Shown here piece by piece: positions 46,984 to 58,471 of a DNA stretch of 64,000 bases; position 1 is the first letter of the stretch; each line of letters opens with the position of its first letter. Both the position numbers and the translations under genes were made by a program. Source of the stretch: Spizellomyces punctatus DAOM BR117. Its lineage: Eukaryota > Chytridiomycota > Chytridiomycetes > Spizellomycetales > Spizellomycetaceae. The notes below the pieces were generated by a model. That model saw only the letters and a list, made by a program, of their open reading frames with translations, was not told the DNA's origin and did not search any database. The stretch spans positions 287,912-351,911 of the forward strand of contig NW_015971554.1 in assembly GCF_000182565.1 (NCBI RefSeq), given 5' to 3'.

Positions 46984-47796
46984 CTAAATCTGGGCAGTGG
47001 ATTTATCGCTCGTAATGTTGCTGTGTTAGCATTTGCCGATGAGAATTAGTAGTCATGAAAGATGTGGGACACTGGACGTGATTGCAAGATAATCGTGTGT
47101 TCTCGCATCATCCGAGACGTTATTGTGACACATCGCAAACCACGACGGAAACCTTTGTCTAAAAAGACGATGCAAGGGAGTGTACTTGCACGGTCTTTGG
47201 CTAGGGAAAGACAGGGCGATAGGCTTGAGAGATGCTTGGCTCGGGAGGTTTAGGCACGCGTTTCTAGACGTTTTCTTTTACGCAACTTTGGAGCACGTCG
47301 GCCAAGTAAACTGTCAGGTCATACACAGGGATGCTACCGCAGCCTCCTTCGAGGGACAACCGGATAGGTTATGCAGCTATCGGGTACCGCCACGACATTG
47401 ACGTGGTGTCGAATGTGGCCATACCAATTTTTTGCCAATGGGTATTTGAGTTCCTTTCAAGACGAAGCATAGCATTCTGAACACCTACCACCATGTGCAA
47501 TATCGGGTATGCAAGTCGATCAATGTTTCTGACACCGGTTCACATAGTCCCTGCATGGGTAGATGCATGACTTCATCCTTGTGAGATGTCATTAATTTGT
47601 GGAGAACCCAGAGTGACCACGTCCGTAACGAAAAAATCACGTAAAAAGCAAGAACCGTACGATCAACGTCGTATGGCGTCATTTCTAGTGGGGTATATAA
47701 GGGTGGCCTTTTTGGAAATCCCACCTTTTTAGGCGTTGACCCATAAACACCTACACACACAGCATCTGTTTTCCAGTATCAAAGATTTATAAACTC
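46984..47796. other. Intergenic, promoter of oxidoreductase
   Basis: No gene supported. Open frames on both strands are short. A good TATA box lies at 47694-47700. Confidence 0.55.
47694..47700 (+). promoter_or_regulatory. TATA box of oxidoreductase gene
   Basis: TATATAA, 97 bp upstream of the ATG at 47797, in a GC-richer setting. Confidence 0.55.
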
Positions 47797-49094
47797 ATGT
47801 CAGCTCTTTCAACCAGCGACAAGGTGATCCAAGTCAACCTCAAAAAACACGTCCCAGAAGGACCTGTCACCGAGGATGCGTTTGACATTGTCCAAGTGCC
47901 AGCCCCTAAACCAGAAGATCTAAAGGATGGAGAGGTCCTCTTACGAGCCATTTACGTTTCAGTGGAGTGAGTGTTTGTCAGATCTCGGCAGTTTGGATCA
48001 GGTGAATCGACGGCTTAATTTTGCAACAGCCCTTACATGCGAAGCCGGTTTATCAACAAGCCAGGGTATCTCCTTGGACCATTCCAAATCGGACAACCGA
48101 TTGAATCTGGGACAGTGGCCGTCATTTTGGCCTCAAAGAGTTCAAAGTACAAGGAGGGAGATATCGTTCAAGGATTGTTACCTTGGGTTGAAGTTCTAGC
48201 AAGGGATCCCAAAGGCTTGAATCATGTGCAAAAGGATGCAGGATTCCCATGGAGCTACTATCTGGGTGCTTGTGGTGAGTCAAAGTAGGTGTTGCTGTTT
48301 CTGAGGAGCGTATCTTGACGACCGTGGATTGTAGGCATGCCCGGTTTGACAGCCTATGCCGGTCTCGACAAGATTGCCGAACCCAAAAAGGGAGAGGTAG
48401 CGCTCGTCTCTGCAGCCGCTGGAGCCGTCGGGCAACTCGTCTGTCAGATTTTGAAAAACGTACGCGGAGTAAAGGTCATTGGTATTGCTGGTGGTTCACA
48501 CAAGATCGACTTTCTCAAAAAAGAGATTCATGTGGATTCAACAATCGACTACAAGTCGGAGAGCTTGGCAAAGAAAATAGCAGAGGAAGCTCCGGAGGGC
48601 CTTGACATTTATTGGGATAACGTACGTAAAAAACAAAAAATCAAAAACAAAAAACGTCAAGTTTGTCGATAAGATACAAATTCCGGCAAGTTTTCTTTAT
48701 TAACGCCATGCTGCGTTAATAGGTCGGCGGCGAAACGCTGGAACTTGCTCTCCGCTATTCCCGTCCGCACATGCGTATTCCCGTCTGTGGAATGATATCT
48801 CAGTATGATCTCTCCGAGCAAGAGCAGGCGCCTCTGAGAGGTGCCACCAGGATTGTCTGGAACCGTATCCGAATTCAAGGCTTTATTGTCGGTGATCTCT
48901 GGGCTGAATATTATGACCGATTCCAAAAAGATATGCCCGAATGGATTCGACAGGGCAAAATCAAGGTTGTGGAGGATCTGGTCAAGGGAGGGTTGAGGAA
49001 TGCCCCAAAGGCCTTTATTGGGATGATGAAGGGTGACAACTTGGGCAAAAGGGTTGTGGAGGTGACCAGTGGCATTGATCCCTATCGCAAATAA
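47797..49094 (+). CDS. NADP-dependent alkenal/one oxidoreductase (MDR family, PTGR-like)
   Basis: Four exons, 47797-47966, 48030-48274, 48335-48621 and 48723-49094, give 357 residues. It is a zinc-free medium-chain reductase of the leukotriene B4 dehydrogenase / prostaglandin reductase / plant double-bond reductase group. Motifs: YVSVDPYMRSR, GMPGLTAYAGLDKI, VSAAAGAVGQLVCQI (nucleotide-binding, A-x-G-A-V-G), YWDNVGGETLELAL and RIQGFIVGD. These enzymes reduce the carbon-carbon double bond of reactive enals and enones, often in detoxification. The absence of zinc-ligand Cys/His residues supports the subgroup. Confidence 0.9.
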
Positions 49095-49178
49095 CCAAAG
49101 ATCCAATCTGTACATGTGCTAAATAGTGCGTAAATAAACAAGAAATACAATAAAAAAAAGTAAAAGTAACAAAAATAT

Positions 49179-49257
49179 GCACCCATCAAGAATCGAACCC
49201 GCATGTGAAACGTGATTCAACCGCCCCGCAGGTGGCGCAGAAGGCCTAGGATGGGTA
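49179..49257 (-). tRNA. tRNA-like element, degenerate or noncanonical
   Basis: On the minus strand a B-box-like GGTTCGATTC sits close to the 3' end, two 7-nt ends (plus 49181-49187 and 49250-49256) are perfectly complementary and lie 76 nt apart, and a TTTTT run follows a few bases downstream, all as in a pol III tRNA gene. However, the A box, D arm and anticodon arm do not fold in a standard way, so this may be a decayed tRNA, a tRNA-derived repeat or a chance match. No anticodon is assigned. Confidence 0.25.
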
Positions 49258-49294
49258 AGCACTCCGAGCGTTAAGATTTTGATATGAGTAGACA

Positions 49295-51770
49295 ATGTTC
49301 TCGGGGTGGGGAGCTGGTGGTGGAAAATTGTTTTCTTTCTTGCCATCAGCCAAAGAAATCTTCAAGCCGATGATAATGCGTGATGAGGACAAGGAAACTA
49401 CAGATTCTGGTTATCATACAATGTCTGAAGACGGAAGCGTTCGCTCATCCTGCTCGGAGGACGGTTATCCGACTCAACCAGCAACTCCAGTGACAACAGT
49501 CAACATTTTGGAGTATCTCGCAGATGAAGGCGACGTACTCTCTGACCCTTCTCTCACAGACGATGAAAAGCGCGAGAAAATGACTAGTCTCTTTATTCGG
49601 GTGGCGTCCGCTTTGGACGTGGAGAGCATGAAGAGCTTGCTACAAGGCGAAAAGGGACGAACAGTGTGGATCGATGTGGATTGCAGAGACGAGGAGGGAA
49701 ATACGGCGTTAGTCTATGCCGCGGCTTTGGGATGCGATGCAATGGTGTCTCTACTATTAAAAAATGGCGCCAATGTGAATGTTTGCGACAAGAGTGAGTT
49801 TTTTGAAAAGTGGCTATATGTGCGGGTTGAACTTTTTGAGTGATTGATGCCTTTAATTGACAGACGGTTGGTCACCTCTATTCTGGGCTTGTACAAACAG
49901 CCAAACGTCTACTGCCCGCCTCTTGATTGAGCACGGCGCCGACAAGAGTCTGCGATCAAGTTCCGGTAGATCCATACGTGACCTTTTAGGCAAAAAAGTA
50001 AACGCAGGAAACAGAGGAATTATCCGTGTCCTTGAATGCACAGGTGATGGCTACATGGATGACACTGAAAGTCTAATGGGAAGTGAATGGAGCGTCTATG
50101 ATGATGAGAGCGTGGGAATCGGGGAAAGCGAGTGGAGCATGCAACGAGAAGAGGAAGAGCAGATCCCATTTGATTGGTCAGGTTGTCCTTTAGATCAGAT
50201 GCTGGTCTTTGGCTCAGACACCCTCGATCACATACTCGATATTGCGGTATTAAAAGTGTGGTTGATCTGGCTGACCCGACATCGGCAGAGACAGAAACAA
50301 AAGCCATTCACCGCGGCGAATATCCTCTTTTTGTGCGCGCGATATGCACATCATTATCACGGGAACGATCTGGTACAGGAATTGTTTGGGCGAGCGGTCG
50401 ATAAGATTATTGAAATTGTTCGGGTAAGCAGAAGATGCAGTTAAAATCAATTTATTCTTTCAGTCTGTATTCACGCCTTGTGGCAGTCCAATCGGGACGA
50501 TTCAGCCCTCTTGGCTTATTGGATAGCCAACAGTCTTCAGCTGCTGTATTACCTCAAACGTGATACACACCTCGTTCTCTCGACGCTCAGCACACAAACA
50601 ACACTGTCCGAGCTCATTAATGAGCTGTACAATATTTTCATTCGGGAGATAGAGTCACGTCTCTTGTCTGTTCTGGATGCGGCATTGATCGACTTTAGTG
50701 GCACAGACGACGAGGATCTGTCGCATCAACGCCGCAAGCAACCGCGGTCAAAAGGATCATCGCGAGGGGTGGTGTTTGAGAATGCGTTGTTGGGGAAGAT
50801 GAGCCGAAGAGGGTGGGATTGGGACTGGAAAGTCCCAAATGTAAATATTGGGATAGCTCTTGGAGTGAACGTTGCGGTCGGAGGTGGGGCATCTGGTGTA
50901 TTGTCATCGACATCCCCACCCAAGAAGCTCCGACGGCCGCGCCAACCTGCCACATCACCTGTCGTTGCAAAGTCGACGTTGTCCACCACTCCACCCACCC
51001 CGCGCACCGTCACTACCCTTTTAACCCACACCTTACACATTCTCCAGCAAACTCAAAACCACCCACATATCATCAACAGAACCTTCCATCAACTCCTCCA
51101 TTTTCTCTCCACGACTGTCTTCAATCATATCCTCACGTCACGAACGTCCTCCAATCCGCTATCCAAATCTGGCGCTCTTCAGATTCGTCTCAACATATCA
51201 CATCTCCAAGACTGGATACGGGATGTGGGACACACATACATTCCCTCCAGCAGTGTCTCATTGGAGCAACGTCTTACTCCGATTGTGCAGCTAACAAAAA
51301 TACTTGGGATCTTGACAAGTCTAGAGAGCATTGACGACTTTCTAGAGATCAAAAGCGTTGTTGTGGATGGACTGGGATTTTTGCAACTGCGGCGAGTCAT
51401 TGAAGGTTATCGATACGAAGTGGGAGAACCTACTATCGCAACCGATATATCAGAGTACATTTCTCGCATGTGCGAAACTCTTGAAAATGATGACACCGTT
51501 CCTGACGAAGAGACCATGAAAGGCACAGATGAAGAAGGAGAAGAGGAACAAGACGGCCTTGCTAACCCCAAACGGGATCCTTGTATTGACTTGCTGGATC
51601 CTGGATTTATGTTACCCTTCCAAGTTCCAGTTTATTTGGATGACGATGAAGCTGGAGGGTTAGGATGGGGCATGGGAAGTCCTTGGATAGAGCCGGACGT
51701 TGTCGGGTTTTTGGATGAGCAAGGCGTTGGCGAACAGTATAGTTTAGCTAGTAGTTTTTGTCGTAGTTGA
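49295..51770 (+). CDS. Ankyrin-repeat and DIL-domain protein
   Basis: Three exons, 49295-49793, 49864-50423 and 50487-51770, give 780 residues. Ankyrin repeats occupy about residues 125-215 (DEEGNTALVYAAALGCDAMV, LLKNGANVNVCDK, GWSPLFWACTNS, LLIEHGADKSLRS). A Dilute (DIL) domain follows: LLAYWIANSLQLLYYLKRD, then ISHLQDWIRDVG. DIL is the cargo-binding fold of class V myosins and of afadin; fungi have myosin-free ankyrin-DIL proteins of unknown function that probably act as adaptors in transport or polarity. An acidic, low-complexity linker (DEEGEEEQDG) precedes the C-terminus. The intron at 50424-50486 was placed at the AG that keeps the DIL frame. Confidence 0.85.
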
Positions 51771-52138
51771 ATTCTTAGTTTTTTTCTTTTTTTTCCTCTT
51801 TTCTTGTATTCTTTTGTATAGGTCTGTAACTAGCTTTTTGTTACGATGTAGGCGATCTAATATAGTTTGCACCTCTTTTTTGATAGTTTGGAATGTTTGA
51901 CGGTCGATAGCAAATGAGTTTTCTTGTCAATCTCCCTGAAGGAATTGAATTTAATCGACTTGAACTTTGGCATAAAGTTGCTGTTCGTTGACGAGTTGAT
52001 GTTAATAAACGCATCTTTGTCGGTGATACATTGGCATGGCAACAACACGTCATTTTGATGTTGTCATCTCTGGAGCATCCTTTGGTTTGCTCTTGCTTTT
52101 CTACTTTTTGCGTTTGCTTTGTACAGACAAATGACAGC
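51771..52138. other. Intergenic
   Basis: T-rich start right after the ankyrin-DIL stop, as in a 3' end. An in-frame upstream ATG of the ERMARD homologue lies at 52031. Confidence 0.5.
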
Positions 52139-54481
52139 ATGGAGAATGCATTTTCACCCCGTGTCAAGTCCCTCATCGGCATAGCACCCAACGACAGAGC
52201 GCATGCGCAAAATATCAAAGACGCTCTACTGGAAGACCGACTGAACTTTTCTGTTCTCCCCGACTGTACGCTCTAATGTGCTACTAATGTTGGTTTTCAT
52301 TGGTGTAGGGTCGATTAAACTTATTCATAATTCAATAGGTGAAGATCCAAGGACGGTGGATGCTGATATTCTTTTCAAGGCGTCGTCTCAAGTTCGCTCT
52401 GTAGCGGTCGCCGTCCACATGTTTCCTGGTTACCCTCCATGGAGGGACGAATTTGACTGGGCCAGTGACGAGATGCGTTATGTAGGGTGAGCGCGTTACA
52501 ATAAATAAGTGGGCCGAGGGATCACTTTTCTCATGTTGCTTTTTTGTCATGTATGGGATAGATGACGAAGCGATGTGTGGAGATGGCGGAACATGGATGT
52601 GCATATTTGGCATGCTGTGTATTGGTAACGATATTAGAAAGATTGTTAGGCGATGTACGTGTGGAGCCACTTTTGTCTTTTTGCCATATCAGAATGTCAT
52701 GCTGAATCTAGCCTTGTTAGATCCTTTTCACCGTATCTGATGGCGATTCGTCTCTGATTCCATTTCTATTACGAGATCTCCTGGTAACAACAGAGTTAGA
52801 AGCTGTGTTGGGTTCCAAATTGGTTAGTGTCATGATTATTAGTTTTTAATGAAGGTGATACTCATTATTCTATGTACAGATCTTTACTATGCGCATACTC
52901 ATGGGAACGCCTCTTGCCATGAACATTCGAAATATTCTTTGGCATGGATTCGCTCATCCAGCGGAATTTGAACCGCCTGCGAAAATTTATTTCGCCTTCT
53001 TTATGATGATTTTGCTTGAGGTTGTTACTAGAGCGCGCGAATCACTCGGCAAGCTATCGCATAGATCGAAAATAGCCTTTGAGAGCACGCCCTTGGAGGA
53101 AATTGATCAGCAGTATTCCGCCGTATGTTTCAATGAAGGTATGTGTAAAAGTTTTTGCAGTTTCCAAATGTTTATCATTAACAAATGGAATAGATTTGCC
53201 CCCCGCAACTCTCCCTGCTTCGTCCTTGGAACCAATTGTTGGTCTCATTACCTTGTCAACTTTCCCCTTACCGGGAACCATCGACTACAACATGTTCTCG
53301 CTCCTTGCCTATGCGGTAGGAGACTATCATACCTTCCTGGTATCGTCCATACCGATGCTAGAGCACGCTCTTCGGATTGTTTATGTCCGTGCTGCAGGGG
53401 AAGACGCTTCAAGGCTTTTGGTTGCAGATAATAGAGTGATGTATCTGACTTTGGATGAAATGCTCGCGGATGGACGGGCCCTTTTGACTGAGCAGCTCGG
53501 ACACTGCTGCGTGGTGAGTAATGTGGCCTGTGCTGCTTTATATTGATCCAAAAGTTAATAGTCTGGTTTCAGGAGTTATTATTAGATATGTTCAGTTTCC
53601 CAGCGGGACCACGGCTTCGAGATAGGCTTTCACATGGTGAAGCCAATAACGTTGTCGGATCAACAGCCTCTAGACACATTTACATCAATCCAACCATTAC
53701 CCAAACCTTTTTTTCTCTCCTCATTTACTTGATGTGGATCTATTCTCCTGCGGCTGGGGGATTAAAGTTCAGTGGCCTCGTGGCGACTTGCGTAGATTTT
53801 GTGAAGCACTATCATAGCCGATACCACCCAGTCGCACGTATTCGCCAAGAGCTGGTAAAGGCCTTTGTGGAGATTGACAGATGCTTCCATACCATGTGCC
53901 AAGCTGCGTACACGCTGGCAATACCTATTGAAGAAGAGGATACACAAACAGTTTCCCTCGCTGGCGAATGGACACGGATGAGCAAACTGCCTTATCCATT
54001 ACAGCAAAATCTCTATACAGTAACTCGCCTTCTTTGTCAGCAGCCAACCCGTTTGTTTACTTTTCCACCGAGCTGTCTCAGTCAACGGTCCATTTCCCAC
54101 GCCCTCGAAACCCTCCCCCGATGCCACTTGCCCCAACCTCAACACAAATTTCCATACGTCCACGTCATCCGCATCCTCAGTCACATCCGTCAAACCATCT
54201 GCAATTTAGAAACCAAATCCCAAGTAACGCGTAAACGCATGACAATCATAACGGGAGGGGGTTCAGTCATTGCGGTGCTATGGACTGTCTTGAGTATCTT
54301 GGAGCAATCCCTTGTTCCCGGGTCCGACTTTTCCAGCAACGTATTGAAACGAATTGCCACCGTTGTGGATCGATGTGCGGCGATTGTTAAAGGCGGGGAA
54401 TGGTGGAAGGTGCAAGGAGAGGTTGAGGCTTGGGTAATGGAATTGAAGGGTAACCATCAACGGAGACGCTTTGGTGATTAA
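52139..54481 (+). CDS. ERMARD homologue (DUF4209, HEPN-like, ER membrane)
   Basis: Seven exons, 52139-52265, 52309-52481, 52562-52654, 52721-52822, 52880-53138, 53194-53513 and 53573-54481, give 660 residues, close to the animal protein. Matches to ERMARD are strong: NIRNILWHGFAHPAEFEPP, PFLLRDLL, LVADNRVMYLTLDEMLADG, GPRLRDRLSHGEANN and YHSRYHPVARIR. RNILWH and RDRLSH both fit R-x4-H, the ribonuclease motif of HEPN domains. The C-terminus has a hydrophobic stretch (SVIAVLWTVLSILEQSLV) fitting a membrane anchor. Human ERMARD is named for a role in ER-associated RNA degradation, and mutations affect neuronal migration; a fungal role is unknown. Start at 52139 (MENAFSPRVKSLI) matches the homologue. 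Confidence 0.88.
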
Positions 54482-54819
54482 TAGACTGGAAGTGGTTGCA
54501 CTCGTACAATGTTTTTACTGGCATACTTTACTATCACGGTTGTATACCCTTTACTTCATTTGATGATGAGAATCAGCAATACTCTGTCCCACTTTCTTGA
54601 AAGTTTTGATGGGCATATATAAGGTTAGGTAAATATCAAGATGAACGTTGCACAACCTTTTGGGCCGAATTCACGTGATCAAATGTTTTACTGGCTAATT
54701 AATCGAGTAAACTTTCAAAATCACGACGAATATCAATGTTTGAAAAAAGGTCAAAACATCCTAAAATCAAAATACTCCCTAATCTGCCTACGGTTGAACA
54801 GAGATATGGACTCACAAAT
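54482..54819. other. Intergenic, convergent 3' ends
   Basis: 338 bp between the stops of the ERMARD homologue (plus) and the TMCO4-like gene (minus). A 60-codon frame at 54641-54823 has no motif. AT-rich. Confidence 0.55.
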
Positions 54820-57294
54820 TTAGGCAACTGAACTCGCAGTCTCCGTCGCGGATGGCTCCACCGAAGGTGGAGCCCACAGCACTTCGTCCCCCTCCCCTGC
54901 TTTTGTACTGCTACTCCTAGAACTAGACATTTCTTTTACCCGCTCAACAGAAACGCTCACACCTCTCTCAAACCCAACGCGTTCCAAAATCTCTGGCAGG
55001 GTATCCCGATATTTTAAATGCCCTTTGACAATATCCGACAAGTCCACATTATCAACAATATTGCGTCCTTTTTCGCATTCTCCAATACGAATCTTTCGTA
55101 AGCCCGCAACGCCGTTCTTGGCTTGGCTCGCTCGATACAAGTATGATAGAAACCAATCCCCCTTTGCATACCCGTTTACAACCCGCCCGCTGACCACACT
55201 TGCTACTTGACGCCATTCCAAAGGGTTGACGCCTACGGGTGCTCCGAGTAAATAGGCTTCGTCAACAATACCATACGCCTTCATTTTCGAGAGTTCCAAG
55301 AGACAGTAGAATATGGTTCTCGCGCCGAGAGACCAGCCTATGAGCGTCACAGGGCGCTTTCCTTGAACGTATTTAGCTAACACATCCCTGGCAAGGACGA
55401 GACCCGCCTTTCTAGCGCGGTCCAGACCAATCGTCCACGGGTTGTCCACTAAATATCCCATTTGCAACAGACCAACGGGCCACACAAGGGCAGACATGAG
55501 ACCCGCTAGCATCGTCTGCTTGAGAACAGCAGTTGTACCATATGTAACAGCTGTGGATGTCATAAAAGACTGAAACGCTTTCCCGAGGTCCAGCAAGTGA
55601 TGGGGATCAAAGGACAGGGCAGTGACCTCTGAGAAGGGTGCGTAGGCGGGAAGGACTGTCCAAGGGTCTGTAATATCGGATTCAGTGGTTAGCCAGCCGG
55701 AAATGGGTATGATGAGATGTAAAGATTGTGTGTTTGAATTTCCAGCATGCGGATTGGGCGGTGGTGTCAGGGAGTGGAAGGCAAATACTGAAAGAGATCC
55801 CAGGCGGCGATTGAACCGATAAGCTGTTGGTACAATGTGTTGCATTAGATATAATTCATCTGTTTCAACGCGGATATGATCGACTCGCACCTGTAAGACC
55901 ACCTCCTGTCACTCCAAAGAGCGTGCCAACAATAGCTACACCGGCAGTAGTACCCAGAGTTGCGCATAAACCGGCGTGTGCCGCCAATCCGAGGCCTGAG
56001 AACAAGCCTCCCAAACCTGCTCCAATCATTGGTGCTGCAAGTCCTTTTTGGCGCCATCATTGTCGACAAGTGAATACGAGTGTGTTCATCATAGAATGGA
56101 TGAACGATGATGTTCCTTACTTACCCCCTGTCAGTCCGATGACCACACCTCCCCCGACGGTCGCCAACCCTACTCCAGCCCACCGCTTCCACTTTTCCCT
56201 TGTTTCTTCCAACTGTGGTACAGTTCCATCATTGTCCTGCCGCTTAATGTGCGATTCTTCCCAAAGCTTTTCGGCAACGATATGCTCGACTTCCTGCACC
56301 ATCAGTCCCCTTGCTTTGCTTTCCTCCATCTCGTCCCTTCCATCCGCGTCATAAACACCATCCCAAATGAGTAACGACAGTCTCCTTAATATAGTTCTCA
56401 GACGGGCATCGTAGCGAAGTTCACTTGACTTCATAACAGTTTCTTGAAGTGATGAAAAGATGAGATTGGAAAGAATAAGGGATATGGCGTCACGTTCGTC
56501 GCTGCGTTTGACGGTGTGGTCAGAGTTGGTACCGTCTGCGGCTTGTGCCCTTACGGCGGATGCAGCGGCCTTTATAGAACTGGAGAGACTTTGTGAGAGA
56601 GATTCAATCGTTACGCCGTGATTTGAGAGATCTTTGATGATATCGAGTTCTGAAAACAGTACAAGAGAATGGATCATTACGCTGCCATTATCCATTCCTG
56701 AGGCAAAATGAAAAATCTACCTTTGCCTTGCAGCGCATTAGAAGTAGCAATTCCGTGCAGTAATTGCTGTCGCCATGTACGATAGGATGTTACGGATGGA
56801 TGACGCGACGGATCCGTCTCAGAATCCTTTGCTTCAAAGACGCTGGTCACTTTTGACCAAAAGCCTTTCCCATTGGAGTCATCCTGTTGTCCTTCCCCGC
56901 TAACAGTACCTTCTTCAGAAAGTAAACTTGTGGTAGACACCTTCTCGCTCAATTCATCATCTGTTAAATGCTCTACGTCCTCCTCGTCGTCGTCCTTTGG
57001 CAGGACCTCCCAATTACCGGCAATGAGTCTTTCCAGCGCTGTCTCTTCCGACTCGGCGAGTAGCCATACTAGACCAATGTATGCGAAAACGAGGTCGTCT
57101 GAAATATGGAACTGGTGAGACGCTGGACTATACGGTGGCGCTGGAAAACTCGGGTCGGGAACATCATCTGCGAGTGAACTGGTTCGAGGTGGTAATGGAG
57201 GCGGTGAGTCCAAATGTTCTGAGCCCGCCGCTATATTCACTGCTAAGGGAGTATCCGGCATGGGCAATCCACTGTTGAATGGTGAACAAGGCAA
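54820..57294 (-). CDS. TMCO4/DUF726 membrane hydrolase-like protein
   Basis: Four exons on the minus strand, 57294-56721, 56649-56125, 56043-55891 and 55859-54820, give 763 residues if a 31-nt intron (55890-55860) is accepted. Features in order: disordered acidic N-terminus, helical domain with IVAEKLWEESHIKRQ, Gly-rich membrane segments (GVGLATVGGGVVIGLTG, LAAPMIGAGLGGLFSGLGLA, VAIVGTLFGVTGGGLTG), then an alpha/beta hydrolase fold with the nucleophile elbow LIGWSLGARTIFY and YLLGAPV. This is the TMCO4/DUF726 family (yeast Mil1), linked to membrane trafficking in yeast. Without the 31-nt intron the frame is broken at that point. It is divergent from the CREG-like gene (200 bp). Confidence 0.85.
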
Positions 57295-57494
57295 GTTGCC
57301 GTTTTTGCACGTAGGAAGCGGGGGGAGATTGGAGAGGCCTTAAACCTCGGCTGGGCAAATGCTCGCAAGCCTCGCGATGAGTCATCAGACGGGACGCGTA
57401 CGTGTTCGCGAAAGGTGTTCCAAAAAGGTGTTGAGTTTAAGGAAATCTTTGGAAATTAGGGCTGGCAGGAAAAAACCCTTTTCGCTACTCTGTC

Positions 57495-58304
57495 ATGACG
57501 CTACAAGCAACGCTCGCCTTTGTCGTCATCTATGCTGCTTTACAGCTTGCATTTTTTGTCCCGTTCGCTTCCGCTGATGAGCATAACCCAAAGCAAGCAG
57601 CCCCTCTTGCCCGCCAATTAGTGTCCTTATCAAAGATTGGTGAGCTGGCAACCGTGATGGCTCCTGGAGTGCGCGCGGGTAGGAAGCACTATCCATTTAG
57701 CACGCCAGAATATGTGTCGGACGAATGTCCGTCTTCAGGAAGTCCTCTTTTGTATCTGGTTACATGGGGCGTACGTATAGCAAGCATTCCCTTTCGCTGC
57801 GGGGATTGCAACCGTTATCACTCACAGTACCATTTTTTTAATGGCATGCATGTAGACGCACGCACGTAATGTTAGAGCTAGTCCACATGCATCCGTCTCT
57901 TTCCGGCATCCAAACTTTACTCTTACACCACCGGACTCTCGCGGGGAACTGGATGAAGCTCGCGTTTCATTGTTGGGAGATTTGGTCCGAGTCGAGGGAG
58001 ACGATGAGGTGCGTCGCGGTCGTGAAAGAGAACGTTTATGAGCAGAATTAAGGGGTTGCGTTCTTAGATAAAGAAGGCGCAAGAATGTTTTTTCGCGCGG
58101 CATCCAGATGCCAAAGAGTTTCCACACCATTCAGCTTTTTATCGCTTGGAGGTTCAGGATGTGCGATGGATTGGGGGTTTTGGAGATAGACATTTCAATG
58201 GATGGATACCGGCTGATTTGTATCTAGACAATCCCCAAGGATCCGCGTTGCAAATGCAGGGAAACGGGTTAAAGAGACGAGGCAAGAGATCCAGGATCGA
58301 CTAA
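57495..58304 (+). CDS. Secreted CREG-like FMN-binding split-barrel protein
   Basis: Three exons, 57495-57770, 57856-58008 and 58068-58304, give 221 residues. A signal peptide (MTLQATLAFVVIYAALQLAF) precedes a pyridoxamine-phosphate-oxidase-like barrel: YPFSTPEYVSDECPSSGSPL, THARNVRASPHASVSF, FFARHPDAKEFP, FYRLEVQDVRWIGGFG. Such CREG-family proteins are secreted or lysosomal, and many do not bind flavin; function in fungi is unknown. The Pro-Lys-rich C-terminal tail (GLKRRGKRSRID) is basic. The second exon starts at the acceptor that restores HARNV. Confidence 0.85.
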
Positions 58305-58471
58305 TTGTTGATTTGTTAGACTTGTTTGGCAAGGACGTGATGCAATGATGCAGTTGGAGATGGATTTTTCTTGATATTCTTTTTATCAAGGATTAAAGAT
58401 AGGATCCATCGACAATAGCATTACCCTCCAAAAATATCATTAGCGTCAATAGTAAATATATCTACAAGGTG

